A DNA stretch of 61,618 nt, from positions 1 to 61,618 of the forward strand of contig CAKOVA010000004.1 of NCBI GenBank assembly GCA_934120735.1, in the 5' to 3' direction. The notes below the pieces were generated by a model. That model had not been told where the DNA came from, made no database searches, and saw only the letters and a list, made by a program, of their open reading frames with translations. This DNA comes from an uncultured Prevotella sp. (GTDB lineage: Bacteria > Bacteroidota > Bacteroidia > Bacteroidales > Bacteroidaceae). Shown here in pieces: positions 9,472-18,096 of the stretch; within the stretch, counting starts at the first letter, position 1; each line of letters opens with the position of its first letter. The position numbers and the translations under genes were made by a program.

Positions 9472-9542
9472 GGTGCAACAACGGCACACGCCGAACCATC
9501 TTTCAACCAGCGTGAACAAACACCCAATCCCCCTTCTGACGC

Positions 9543-10820
9543 TTACTGGATGTTCCACCTCAACCCTACTTGTAGGTGAACGTTCAGCGGTTTGTCCTTA
9601 AAGAAGTTCTGCGTTTCGCTCTTGTTGTCGATGTAATATTTCACGCCAGGCTCAATATAAACACCAAGATGCGGCGTAAAGTCATACTGTAAGCCCAAGG
9701 CAGCTTGGGTAGACAGTTGTAACTTGTCCTTGGGCATGTCGTGTTTGATGCCCTCTTTCACCGTTTTAGCATCCACGTTGAAGTCTGCTTGCCCACCTGC
9801 GGTGACGTATGTTTTAAGTTTTTTGTTGCCCCAAACCATGAAATTCACATTCAGTGGAATTCCCACATAATGCAAAGTTTGGCGACGGGTAAGCCTACTG
9901 TCATCCAATACTTGAATGAAATCGGAAGACAGCTTCGTGTACACCACCCCCGATGTCAATGTCCATCGCTGGTTGAGGGCATATCCTGCCGTCAATCCAA
10001 ACGACACTGGCTGGTGATGATCCGTCTCCTCGTGTGACTGAAGGGCGATAGGCGATACCGCCTCTGCAAAGAACAATTCAGGAGCGGCCTTTGCCAAATA
10101 ATAGTTAGCCACCATATCTACAGGCGTTGCAAGACCGTTACGTCCCGAATAGGTACCCACCGAATTAGCCGCATAGAGATTCATCGTCACCTTCGCGCCA
10201 TGGCGTGAACCATGGATGCGCTGCCTCTCGGCAGGCAAAAACGTTTGCGACGACCTTCCAACCTCGTTCTTTTGCGCGGCCGATGGTTGCGGTTGTTCAG
10301 CCACTTTGCCCGTTACTTCGGCGGATGACGCTTCCGGTTGTCCGCCTGGCTCCACATCTTTATCCATCAAATCCTGCGGTCTGTCCGAAGGTTCTGCCTC
10401 CTTTTCCTGCCCCATAGCCATCAACGGTTGCTCACTATCTGCGCCTTGCCGCACGGCCGCCAACGCCTTTTTAACACGCGATGTCACCGACTCGCCTGTT
10501 TGTTCGGCAAGCACCATCGGTTCAATCTGTTGGGTGCTGGTCTGCAAACCTTCTGGTTGCTGTTCGGTTTCCGTCCGTGCCACCTCTTTTTCGGCCTGTT
10601 CTTGATGGTTAAACAGCACATATCCTGCTCCGCCCATCAAAGCCAAAACGATGGCCGCCGCTGCCACATAACGCCGCCAGCGCATCACCACGGCCGGCTT
10701 TCCAACAACCTTTTGTTGGTCAAGCGCCTGTTCAATGCCAGCCCACAAGTCACCCTTAACAGGTTCCTGGTGGTCTGCCATGCGCCGTTGTATATCTTTT
10801 ATCCAATCGTTTTTCTTCAT
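9543..10820 (-). CDS. Envelope-spanning protein: cytoplasmic anti-sigma-like head, one TM helix, outer-membrane beta-barrel
   Basis: 425 residues. The N-terminal ~48 residues are cytoplasmic and amphipathic (KDIQRRMADHQEPVKGDLW). A single helix spans about 51-70 (YVAAAAIVLALMGGAGYVLF). A Glu/Gln/Pro-rich linker runs from about 72 to 240. The rest (about 272-425) alternates in the manner of an outer-membrane barrel and ends LRWNIQ. The gene overlaps the sigma factor stop by 4 bp (ATGA), so co-expression with it is clear. I infer that the head binds the sigma factor and the barrel senses the outer membrane; this is not shown by sequence. Similar proteins are usually annotated simply as outer-membrane beta-barrel proteins. 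Confidence 0.75.
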   Translation of the reverse strand: MKKNDWIKDIQRRMADHQEPVKGDLWAGIEQALDQQKVVGKPAVVMRWRRYVAAAAIVLALMGGAGYVLFNHQEQAEKEVARTETEQQPEGLQTSTQQIEPMVLAEQTGESVTSRVKKALAAVRQGADSEQPLMAMGQEKEAEPSDRPQDLMDKDVEPGGQPEASSAEVTGKVAEQPQPSAAQKNEVGRSSQTFLPAERQRIHGSRHGAKVTMNLYAANSVGTYSGRNGLATPVDMVANYYLAKAAPELFFAEAVSPIALQSHEETDHHQPVSFGLTAGYALNQRWTLTSGVVYTKLSSDFIQVLDDSRLTRRQTLHYVGIPLNVNFMVWGNKKLKTYVTAGGQADFNVDAKTVKEGIKHDMPKDKLQLSTQAALGLQYDFTPHLGVYIEPGVKYYIDNKSETQNFFKDKPLNVHLQVGLRWNIQ

Positions 10821-11362
10821 ATTGTCGTCGTCTTTGTATATTCTTGAATCATTTTTGCCAACAAGTTTTTCGCCCTGAAATATTGCGAAGCCGATGTACT
10901 CTCCTTGATACCCAGGTCTGATGCGATTTCACGATGGCTTTTCTCCTCGAACACAAACTGGTTGAACACCGTCCTGTAGCCAGCAGGGAGCTGTTGTATC
11001 ATCTGCATCACCACACTCATGGGAATATTTTTCACATCCACCTCTTCATCCTCATCAGCCACGTCGGGCACCTCATCCACGAATTGCAGCCGCTGGTTTT
11101 GCTTGAGATAGTTCAGCGACTCGTTGGCCACAATGCGCATCACCCACGCCTTCAGCGATCCCTCACCGCGGTAACTGAACCTGTCGATGGCTGCGAACAC
11201 TTTCACGAAGCTATCCTGCAAAACGTCTTGCACAGCGTCACGGTCGGCTATATACCGCAGCCCAACGGCCATGGCATACCCACTGTAACGCTCATACAAC
11301 CGTCGCATGGCCGTACGTTTACCTTGAAGTATATCCTCCAAAAGACTTTTTTCAGTCTCCAC
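10817..11362 (-). CDS. ECF-family RNA polymerase sigma factor
   Basis: 181 residues with sigma region 2 (DAVQDVLQDSFVKVFAAIDR, about residues 45-65, then GSLKAWVMRIVANESLNYL) and region 4 (LPAGYRTVFNQFVFEE and SHREIASDLGIKESTSAS). Directs RNA polymerase to a small regulon, typically envelope stress genes. Overlaps the lipoprotein gene upstream by 11 bp and the barrel gene downstream by 4 bp, giving a tight three-gene operon. No FecR-type anti-sigma is adjacent, so the downstream barrel protein is the obvious candidate partner. Confidence 0.92.
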   Translation of the reverse strand: METEKSLLEDILQGKRTAMRRLYERYSGYAMAVGLRYIADRDAVQDVLQDSFVKVFAAIDRFSYRGEGSLKAWVMRIVANESLNYLKQNQRLQFVDEVPDVADEDEEVDVKNIPMSVVMQMIQQLPAGYRTVFNQFVFEEKSHREIASDLGIKESTSASQYFRAKNLLAKMIQEYTKTTTI

Positions 11363-11927
11363 TTGTTCTGGTTTTCTTCGTAGATTTAAATTGAATGGTC
11401 TGCGACGGTTTGTATTCCTTCAGCAACTCCCCGTCCAATCGAACCTCGGCCAAATGCAAAAAGGCGACGAAGGCCGTGGTCTGTTTGTCGTAAACCGCCT
11501 TAGCATTGTTCAGTTCCATCACCAATTGCACCTTGTGCTCGTGACCCTTGGCCTTCACCGTCATCTCGACATCGTGTGGCAGCAGCGTGAAATAGCGCGA
11601 ACTGGCCGAGTAAGCGGTTTTCAAATAAGGCACATCATAGCTGCCACCCCGTACGTCATCCAACGCCTCAACGCCCAGTTTGCGCGCGATGGCCTGTTGC
11701 ACGTCTGGGGACAACGGCAGTGTTGAATACACTTGGTGCAAGCCCATCTCTAATTCAGCCGAGCCAATATTCTGACCATTGATGCTCCATATCCCCTCAA
11801 ACCGACCGTAATATTCTGGCGACAGATGCGCAGAATTCAAGGTTCCATGGCTCATTTCGTCCCCGTCATCAACCGCACAACTCACGCACAGCAGACCTAT
11901 CAAGAAGTAAAAAACATATTTCATCAT
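11352..11927 (-). CDS. Lipoprotein in the sigma operon (DUF4840-like)
   Basis: 191 residues. A signal peptide with lipobox LLCVSC puts the lipidated Cys at about residue 17, followed by an acidic AVDDGDE tail-tether. The mature part looks like a small beta-rich domain and reminds me of the Bacteroidetes DUF4840 lipoproteins, with modest certainty. First gene of the operon with the ECF sigma factor; a plausible sensor or target of that pathway, by position only. Confidence 0.7.
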   Translation of the reverse strand: MMKYVFYFLIGLLCVSCAVDDGDEMSHGTLNSAHLSPEYYGRFEGIWSINGQNIGSAELEMGLHQVYSTLPLSPDVQQAIARKLGVEALDDVRGGSYDVPYLKTAYSASSRYFTLLPHDVEMTVKAKGHEHKVQLVMELNNAKAVYDKQTTAFVAFLHLAEVRLDGELLKEYKPSQTIQFKSTKKTRTSGD

Positions 11928-12009
11928 TCTTATTTTTTCTCATCTGCATTCCCAGTATCACCACCTTGATTTCTACCTTGAATACAATAACCTTTCAACA
12001 ATATAACTA

Positions 12010-12017
12010 CAAATATA
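12010..12017 (-). promoter_or_regulatory. -7 box (TATATTTG, minus strand) for the sigma operon
   Basis: The reverse complement reads TATATTTG, ~83 bp upstream of the lipoprotein start codon at 11927. Confidence 0.4.
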
Positions 12018-12062
12018 AAAAATCTTGCATGGTGGGCGCAAGTTTTTACCATTTATTTTGTT
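12011..12062. repeat. Direct repeat copy A
   Basis: Shares AAATATAAAAAA, a GCA/GGT-G core, GCAAG-N-TTTTACCA and TTA with copy B at 12364-12421, in the same orientation. The two lie at either end of this regulatory region, one next to each transcription unit. Confidence 0.6.
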
Positions 12063-12124
12063 TCAGCCATCGTTCTTACATTTAAAGGCAATGTCGTGGA
12101 ACAAAGAATAAAACCGATCAAACC

Positions 12125-12181
12125 AATGAACTGAACAAGATAATGAACACAAGCGTTCTGCGAATGGAACAAATCTGTCGA
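12125..12181 (+). repeat. Half-copy of the 277-475 palindrome
   Basis: 57 bp (AATGAACT...TGTCGA) closely matching the reverse complement of 387-443, with about eight or nine differences. It includes the invariant run CAAGCGTTCTGCGAATG. Lies 55 bp before a 22-bp array, as the full palindrome lies just after one. Confidence 0.8.
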
Positions 12182-12236
12182 GCGAATCATAACAAAATGG
12201 AAATCAATATGTTACAAAACCACACATTTTCAATTT

Positions 12237-12324
12237 CCAATAGCATTGACTTTGGCATCCAAAGTCATTGGGTTTGACCCCTAAAGTCATTGGGTTTGGC
12301 ATCCAAAAGCATGGAGATTGAAAT
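12237..12324 (+). repeat. 22-bp repeat array L2 (4 units)
   Basis: Units start at 12237, 12259, 12281 and 12303. Unit 1 is CCAATAGCATTGACTTTGG plus three bases; the last unit ends GATTGAAAT, the same terminal form seen in other arrays. Confidence 0.9.
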
Positions 12325-12363
12325 TCAACCTCTATAGGCGGGGTACGGCATGGTTCAAATCAA

Positions 12364-12421
12364 AAATATAAAAAAAATGGCAGGGTCGATGCAAGATTTT
12401 ACCACTTACCATGTTTTGTTA
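12364..12421. repeat. Direct repeat copy B
   Basis: Second copy of the element at 12011-12062; ends 24 bp before the start codon of the barrel gene at 12446, so it occupies the promoter position for that gene. Confidence 0.6.
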
Positions 12422-12445
12422 TAAAAAGTCAAATTAACAAACACG

Positions 12446-13093
12446 ATGAAAGACAAATTCTACCATGCGAAAAGGCATTTCGTAGCAACGGCTCTGCTGC
12501 TTTTCGCCACCTCGCCTTTGTGGGCACAACAAACCGAAAGCAAAGATTATCCGTATCAAAAATATGAGGTAACATTCGCTGTTGGTATGCCTATCGAAGA
12601 CGCTTCCAACTTTTTCGGCTACCCCTCTACCTCGCTGCCCAGTGAAACGCCTCTGGACAAGTACCACTGGGGCAAGTACTACCTCAAGGAAGAAAACACC
12701 TCACCCATATTCTCCATGGGTCTGCACTATCACTTCAGCAAACATTGGGCCGTGGGTTTGCAGGCCTCCTATCACCATCTATGGCGACAATGCTTCGAAA
12801 CCACGACTGGCAAGCACGCCTATAGTTTCAACCTGCACCATACGGCGTTGATGGCAAGTATGAGATATTATTATGCCATTCGGGCGAAACATTGCTTCTA
12901 CAGTGGCCTGTCGCTCGGCGTGGGTCAGCTGTTATACAAAAGTTATACCGACCACAACTTCACCAGTTCGTACAACATCGCAGCCGATTTTACCTTATTT
13001 GGTTTCATGATTGGCACCAAGCTGTATGGCTTTGGCGAACTGGGCTCTTATCAAATGGGCTCGCTTAGGGCCGGCATGGGTTACAGATTTTAA
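12446..13093 (+). CDS. Small outer-membrane beta-barrel protein
   Basis: 215 residues. N-terminal signal peptide (about residues 1-28, ATALLLFATSPLWAQ with cleavage near AQ). The mature protein alternates aromatic and polar residues (MGLHYHFSKHWAVGLQASYHHLW) and ends in the barrel C-terminal signature RAGMGYRF with a terminal Phe. Probably an 8-strand outer-membrane barrel of unknown ligand. A lipoprotein gene follows after 20 bp in the same direction. Divergent from the ECF sigma operon, so a regulatory link is possible. Confidence 0.8.
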   Translation: MKDKFYHAKRHFVATALLLFATSPLWAQQTESKDYPYQKYEVTFAVGMPIEDASNFFGYPSTSLPSETPLDKYHWGKYYLKEENTSPIFSMGLHYHFSKHWAVGLQASYHHLWRQCFETTTGKHAYSFNLHHTALMASMRYYYAIRAKHCFYSGLSLGVGQLLYKSYTDHNFTSSYNIAADFTLFGFMIGTKLYGFGELGSYQMGSLRAGMGYRF

Positions 13094-13113
13094 GAACAAA
13101 CACAGACAGAAAA

Positions 13114-14043
13114 ATGAAAACAAAACTATTGACAGGCATCATGGCCATACTGGTTCTTTCGGGATGTGAAAGAGGCTTGACCGAATACAACAACAGTGAC
13201 GAAAGCACCACGGCGACGAAAGCCGGATATCGGGCATACGGGTACACCGAAGAATACCTCGAATATTTTACCGACATCATTGCTTACACGCGCATGTTCA
13301 GGGAATATATCTGCCAAAATACCATCCAAGGTCGTGACTCGGTGAACACGCTTTACTTCAAAAACATCAACATCGTGAAGCACAAAGACCCCAAGAACCT
13401 GGAAGACATCTATATGCTGAAGGCCTGGAACGTGCCTGGTAGCAACGACTATACCATCAGTTACACCCGCCCCGAAGGTGACACATGGAAGATTCAGGCG
13501 GTCGTTGAACACTTGGATGTTGAGCTGATTTTCTTTCTCACCATTGACAACATCTACTCGCAGCAATGGACGATAAGTGAAAGTTCGTGCCTCCCCAAGG
13601 CACTGCTCTACATGAAGAACAGCCAAAAGACAAAGACCCGAGTGTATGATGACGAATATATCAAATATGAACCGTACGACAAAACCTTCCAAGTGACCAA
13701 CAAACCGCTCACCGTAGAATGGTGGAAGGCGAAGGTTGACTTATTTACTTTTGAACTGTCTGGAAGCGGAATGCTGGAAAGTTACGCCAAACCCAAGCTG
13801 CGCATGACCTACCACTTCACCTCACCCATCATCGTAGTCACCCATGGTGCTTTTCTCGAAGACCCCAAAAATATCAAATGGGAAAATCATTGCAACCAGT
13901 TAACCACCCTTCAGATGGGGCAACTGGAACTGAATGTGGCTGACAGCATCAGTAACACCACTGACAAATATGTCGTTCGGCTTAAAGACGACAGGCTACA
14001 GATTGTCACCCCAAAGGCCAACGATGAATGGATGAGGAACTGA
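13114..14043 (+). CDS. Lipoprotein of unknown function
   Basis: 309 residues. Signal peptide with lipobox LVLSGC (Cys near residue 18). The mature chain has no motif I recognise; it is mixed alpha/beta with several YxxY segments and no transmembrane helix. The distance to the barrel gene upstream (20 bp) implies co-transcription and a shared envelope task. Converges on the PagL-like gene, 32 bp apart. Confidence 0.75.
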   Translation: MKTKLLTGIMAILVLSGCERGLTEYNNSDESTTATKAGYRAYGYTEEYLEYFTDIIAYTRMFREYICQNTIQGRDSVNTLYFKNINIVKHKDPKNLEDIYMLKAWNVPGSNDYTISYTRPEGDTWKIQAVVEHLDVELIFFLTIDNIYSQQWTISESSCLPKALLYMKNSQKTKTRVYDDEYIKYEPYDKTFQVTNKPLTVEWWKAKVDLFTFELSGSGMLESYAKPKLRMTYHFTSPIIVVTHGAFLEDPKNIKWENHCNQLTTLQMGQLELNVADSISNTTDKYVVRLKDDRLQIVTPKANDEWMRN

Positions 14044-14075
14044 CAAGCCATCAAGCCGTTGAGACAACGATTGAC

Positions 14076-15323
14076 CTACAGCCTCACGGGAATGGCAACG
14101 ACCAATTCCGTGAGGTCGGCTTTGGTTTGATGGGCTTTGACGTTGATGCCCGCTTTCAATCCACCCAGCACCGGAAAAGCATAGTGCAAGCCAATGCGTT
14201 CGTAATATTTCGACTCGTTGAACAAAGCGTTGTAGCCCATCTGGCGGTGCAAGTACCAGCCAAACGACAGGCCCAGCGACAGCCGGTGATAGAACACTTC
14301 GTGCTTGGCAGCGATTCCTAACGACCACGGACTATGCTTGGCAGCGTTGCCTTGCTGCGCATCTAAGTCGGCAATGTGCGAGGCATAGGTTCCATAAAAC
14401 CAATCAATGCCCACGCCCGAGGCCCACCTGCGCGCATAACGGCACATCACGTCGGCCTGTAACGAGTAGGCTGCATACACCTTAAAATGTTCGGTACGAT
14501 AATCAGGATGCGAGGGATCGGTTCGAAATTGCGTGGTCAGCCAATCCTCCAGCATGGTTTTCGCACCTACACCTGCTGCAAAATTGAGGTACCAATAGCG
14601 TTGAAAAGGTTGATAAAAACGAGGATGAGCGGTATTAATCAACTGTTTGTAATACGGTTCGTACACCACTCCAAGGGATGTACCCACCGCATTGGAACCT
14701 TTGTTGGGCCGATATAAAGCGCCATTGCTGTGATGGACGAATTCGATGGCGCCGCGTATGCCCCATTGATTGTTGAGATGATAGGTGGCATGCACGCCGG
14801 CACCGAAATAAATAAGAGCATGGGTACCTATCAACTCGTTGTCAATATTGTTTTGTTTGTTGTACTTTAGGTGGCTGTATCCCACGCCAAAGCTGAACGA
14901 ATAGGCCGTTTCCCACCGCAAATGGCGAAAGAATGGGCGATAAAACTTTCCGTACAGCGACAACGTGTTGCCCAAACGAGAATTGTAATCCACCTCTTTG
15001 GCCTGTCCCCATGCAGGGTCTGGGTCGCGATGTAGGCTCACTTGATTATTCAACGTGTAACGCAAGCCCAAGGTGAGCGATGGATATCCGAAGTCAGAAG
15101 CAAAGGCATCACTGTCGTTAGGCAATGCCACGCGCCCTATTTCTGCGGCCAACGAGAGGTTTGGCGTCTTCTTAATCCACCGTTCAGCGTATTGGTCCAG
15201 GGCGACTAACCTGCCTGGCATGACCTGCAAAGAATAATTGTAATGGTGCAACGAGTCGGCCTGTTCGGCGCAAGCATCGGTACTCATCAAGAGCAATCCT
15301 ACAATCAACGGCAACACTCTCAT
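14076..15323 (-). CDS. PagL-like acyloxyacyl hydrolase (lipid A deacylase family)
   Basis: 415 residues with a signal peptide (MRVLPLIVGLLLMSTDACA). The C-terminal half holds the PagL hallmark FVHHSNGALYRPNKG (His197-x-Ser199-Asn), in which the His and Ser correspond to the catalytic pair of PagL, an outer-membrane 3-O-deacylase that removes an acyl chain from lipid A. The position of the third catalytic residue (Glu in the Pseudomonas enzyme) appears to be Asn here by simple counting, which needs alignment. The protein is about twice the length of classical PagL, with an extra barrel-like N-terminal part. Follows tatD with a 3-bp gap. Confidence 0.8.
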   Translation of the reverse strand: MRVLPLIVGLLLMSTDACAEQADSLHHYNYSLQVMPGRLVALDQYAERWIKKTPNLSLAAEIGRVALPNDSDAFASDFGYPSLTLGLRYTLNNQVSLHRDPDPAWGQAKEVDYNSRLGNTLSLYGKFYRPFFRHLRWETAYSFSFGVGYSHLKYNKQNNIDNELIGTHALIYFGAGVHATYHLNNQWGIRGAIEFVHHSNGALYRPNKGSNAVGTSLGVVYEPYYKQLINTAHPRFYQPFQRYWYLNFAAGVGAKTMLEDWLTTQFRTDPSHPDYRTEHFKVYAAYSLQADVMCRYARRWASGVGIDWFYGTYASHIADLDAQQGNAAKHSPWSLGIAAKHEVFYHRLSLGLSFGWYLHRQMGYNALFNESKYYERIGLHYAFPVLGGLKAGINVKAHQTKADLTELVVAIPVRL

Positions 15324-15326
15324 CCA

Positions 15327-16151
15327 TCAAACGGCTTTATCCATCACACCTGCCCCAAACACTCGCTGTACATTGGCATTGGTTTGGCTTGCAATTTCTT
15401 CCTCACTCACCTGATAACTCTCTGCCAACTGCTTGAGTACCAAGGCCACGAAAGCACTTTCGTTGCGCTTACCACGATTGGGAGTGGGTGCCATGTACGG
15501 ACTGTCGGTTTCCAAGACAATGCGGTTGAGCGGCACATGGGTGGGCAACATCTCCCGCAGGTTGCTGCTCTTAAACGTCAACACGCCACCAATTCCTAAC
15601 ACAAAACGTTGGAAAGTCAACAGTTCGGCAGCCTCCTTGTCGTTGCCGGTGAAACAATGAAACACGCCACCCGGCAAGTCTTTTTCGTATTTTCGCAGCA
15701 ATTTCACCATTTCGTTCTGCGCCTTTCGGCAGTGAATCATCAGTGGCAGCTGACATTCCACGGCCCACTTCACTTGTTCTTCAAAAGCCTCAAGTTGTTC
15801 GTGTTCGTATTCTCGGCTCCAATAATAGTCAAGTCCAACCTCACCAACGGCGATACATCGTGGCTCATCATTCGTTCCAGCCAAGTTGTCAAGCAAGTGT
15901 TGTTTCATGTTTTTCAACACATCCTTCCAATCATCTCTCACCTCTTCCGGATGTAATCCTATCATGGGATGCAGCGTGTCGGGATATTTTCGACACACAT
16001 TCATCAAATCTGGCAAATGAACAAGGTCGATGGCGGGCACGAATACCTTTTCCACACCTGCCGCTTTGGCACGTGCGATAACCTCGGGAAGGTCGTCTTT
16101 AAACTCTTCTCCATCCAAATGAGCGTGTGTATCTATGAAAGTTGTCGTCAT
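15327..16151 (-). CDS. TatD family metal-dependent hydrolase
   Basis: 274 residues. TIM-barrel deoxyribonuclease/hydrolase. Metal ligands are visible in order: HAHLD at the N-terminus, GEVGLDYYW, MIHCRKA, VFHCFTGN and LETDSPYMAPTPNRGKRN. Full length. Cotranscribed with the PagL-like gene (3-bp gap). TatD nucleases process 3' ends of damaged DNA or RNA; exact physiological substrate here unknown. Confidence 0.93.
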   Translation of the reverse strand: MTTTFIDTHAHLDGEEFKDDLPEVIARAKAAGVEKVFVPAIDLVHLPDLMNVCRKYPDTLHPMIGLHPEEVRDDWKDVLKNMKQHLLDNLAGTNDEPRCIAVGEVGLDYYWSREYEHEQLEAFEEQVKWAVECQLPLMIHCRKAQNEMVKLLRKYEKDLPGGVFHCFTGNDKEAAELLTFQRFVLGIGGVLTFKSSNLREMLPTHVPLNRIVLETDSPYMAPTPNRGKRNESAFVALVLKQLAESYQVSEEEIASQTNANVQRVFGAGVMDKAV

Positions 16152-16314
16152 AAGAATTGTTATAAAATGTGACGGAAGTTGCTATTAAGTGTGACAGTCG
16201 TTGTTATAGAACGTAGAATTAGTAAAGACAGAACGTGCAGAAAAGCGCTGTTTTCATCTGCTCGGCAAGCCTATTGCATTTGCTCCACAACCTTGTGGCA
16301 GGCCATAAGTGAGG

Positions 16315-17019
16315 TTATTCGCCATACAGATGCTCCTCGTGTCTGCGATAATAATACACCACGCCCAACTTCCGGCAGGCAGGAAAGCGTACTTCCGGCG
16401 GTTCGTTCTCAAAATGTTTCTCTATTTGATTCCAAATATCCAACAGAACTTCATCCACCTCTGGGCGCAAGAGAACGATTTCTTCCTGCGTCTTTTTTGT
16501 CTTGGCCGTCAGTGTTTGCTGTTGTTCATGTGCCTCCTTAAATATGTCATGATGCGTAAACACCATGCTGATGGTAGGATTATAGATGGGACATCCGCCT
16601 TTCTTGATTCGCTCTTTCTCTCCCTTTACCACCTTTTGCCCCCACTCTTTCAAGGCTTCTGCATTCTTGAGGTCGGGCAAACTCGATGAATTTGGCTCCA
16701 AACCGTAGAGCTGTAGCTGCTTATTCTTGATTTCTCCACGCTCAACGCACATGAACAGCACTTGCAAGAAATGACTAAGATACAGGGTAGCATTGCGCTG
16801 TAGCTTGCTCACCCTTCGACTCTGTCGAGCCTGAGCCTGCTTACTAATGCGGTATTGGTCGCAAGCTGTGAGCAATCTGTCGTACAATTGTTGAGCCTTG
16901 TTGAGCAACTGCCAGTCCACGAATCTATTCCTAACGGTATAGATATCGTTATTGTCCAGCAGCGTCTTGAGGGCTTTCAATCGTGCGGCATCAGTCTTTG
17001 GGAGTCTTCTATAGGGCAA
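16315..17019 (-). CDS. Conserved hypothetical protein
   Basis: 234 residues, strongly helical and basic in its N-terminal half (QAQARQSRRVSKLQRNATLYLSHFLQ) and acidic toward the C-terminus. No signal peptide or membrane helix. I know similar unnamed proteins from Bacteroidetes but no function. The C-terminus contains VRFPACRKLGVVYYYRRHEEHLYG. Stands alone on the minus strand, 79 bp after the prenyl synthase stop and 163 bp before tatD. Confidence 0.7.
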   Translation of the reverse strand: MPYRRLPKTDAARLKALKTLLDNNDIYTVRNRFVDWQLLNKAQQLYDRLLTACDQYRISKQAQARQSRRVSKLQRNATLYLSHFLQVLFMCVERGEIKNKQLQLYGLEPNSSSLPDLKNAEALKEWGQKVVKGEKERIKKGGCPIYNPTISMVFTHHDIFKEAHEQQQTLTAKTKKTQEEIVLLRPEVDEVLLDIWNQIEKHFENEPPEVRFPACRKLGVVYYYRRHEEHLYGE

Positions 17020-17097
17020 AACAAACGGATTTTAACAGGGTGAATAGGTTATAGGTGAGGTGGATTGCAGGAGCTTCAGATGATGATTGGATTCGCC

Positions 17098-18072
17098 TTA
17101 GTAGGTTCTTTTCATCATCTGCTGGGCATAAGCCGTCAGTTCCCGCTTCTTTTCAGTCGGCACATGTACCGCAGCGAGGTATTTCTTGCTCTCCTCATAA
17201 TAGGTCGCCATCTTGTCTTGTGCCAGACGATCGATGCCCATGTCGTTGTAAAGAGCCGTCACCGCATCGATTTTCTCCTGTCTGTCAAAGTCCTTGAGCT
17301 GGGTCCAACTTTCCAATTCGGCACGTTGTTGGGCGTTAGCCCGATTGAAAGCGTTGATGAGCATGTAGGTTTTCTTGTTGCTGACGATATCACCTCCAAT
17401 GGCCTTGCCAAAGACTTTAGGGTCGCCATACACATCCAAGAAGTCGTCTTGCAGCTGGAATGCCAAGCCTATTTTCTCGCCGAAGCGATACAAGTTATCG
17501 GCATCTTCGGCGGAAGCATCGCCCAAGATGGCACCAATCTTCAACGCACACGCCAGCAAAACACTTGTCTTGAGACGAATCATCTCAATATATTCGTCCT
17601 CTGTCACATCATCCCGCTTCTCAAAATCCATATCATATTGCTGCCCCTCGCCTATCTCTAAAGCCGTTTGTGTAAACACATCGATGACCTCTTTCAGCTT
17701 GTCGGGCCTGCATTGCGCCATGCGTTGGTAGGCCAGCACAAGCATTGAGTCGCCACTGAGAATGGCCGTATTGGCATCCCAACGCTTGTGTACGGTTTCA
17801 TGGCCACGCCGCAGGTCGGCCTGATCCATCAAGTCATCGTGCAAGAGCGTGTAGTTGTGGTAGGTTTCGATGCCACAAGCGGGCATCAGAACGTCCTCCG
17901 GATGCTCCCGATACAGGTTGTAAGCCAACAACATGAGCGTGGGTCGGATGCGCTTGCCACCCAGACTGAGCACATATTCTATAGGTTCGTACAGATGGCG
18001 GGGTTGCCGTTCATCGGCCAAACTGTCGAGATGGTTGTTAACCAGTTTGAGAATTTCTTGAGATGTCATCAT
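17098..18072 (-). CDS. Polyprenyl diphosphate synthase (trans-isoprenyl transferase)
   Basis: 324 residues from the ATG at 18072 (an adjacent ATG is at 18069). Both Asp-rich motifs are present: DDLMD (first) and DDFLD (second), with GGKRIRP near the N-terminus. Condenses isopentenyl diphosphate with an allylic diphosphate to build a prenyl chain. Tyr stands five residues before the first Asp motif (YTLLHDD). A large residue there usually limits the product to about C15-C20, so a short-chain product is my inference. Directly follows tonB. Confidence 0.9.
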   Translation of the reverse strand: MMTSQEILKLVNNHLDSLADERQPRHLYEPIEYVLSLGGKRIRPTLMLLAYNLYREHPEDVLMPACGIETYHNYTLLHDDLMDQADLRRGHETVHKRWDANTAILSGDSMLVLAYQRMAQCRPDKLKEVIDVFTQTALEIGEGQQYDMDFEKRDDVTEDEYIEMIRLKTSVLLACALKIGAILGDASAEDADNLYRFGEKIGLAFQLQDDFLDVYGDPKVFGKAIGGDIVSNKKTYMLINAFNRANAQQRAELESWTQLKDFDRQEKIDAVTALYNDMGIDRLAQDKMATYYEESKKYLAAVHVPTEKKRELTAYAQQMMKRTY

Positions 18073-18096
18073 AGATTGTTGTATTTTAATCAATTG

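Larger units (their letters stand above)
11928..12445. other. Divergent intergenic region with repeats
   Basis: Between the sigma operon (-) and a barrel gene (+). It contains a -7 box for the minus operon (12010-12017), two similar ~55-bp direct repeats (12011-12062 and 12364-12421), a half-copy of the palindrome found at 277-475 (12125-12181) and 22-bp array L2 (12237-12324). No gene seen. Confidence 0.75.
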
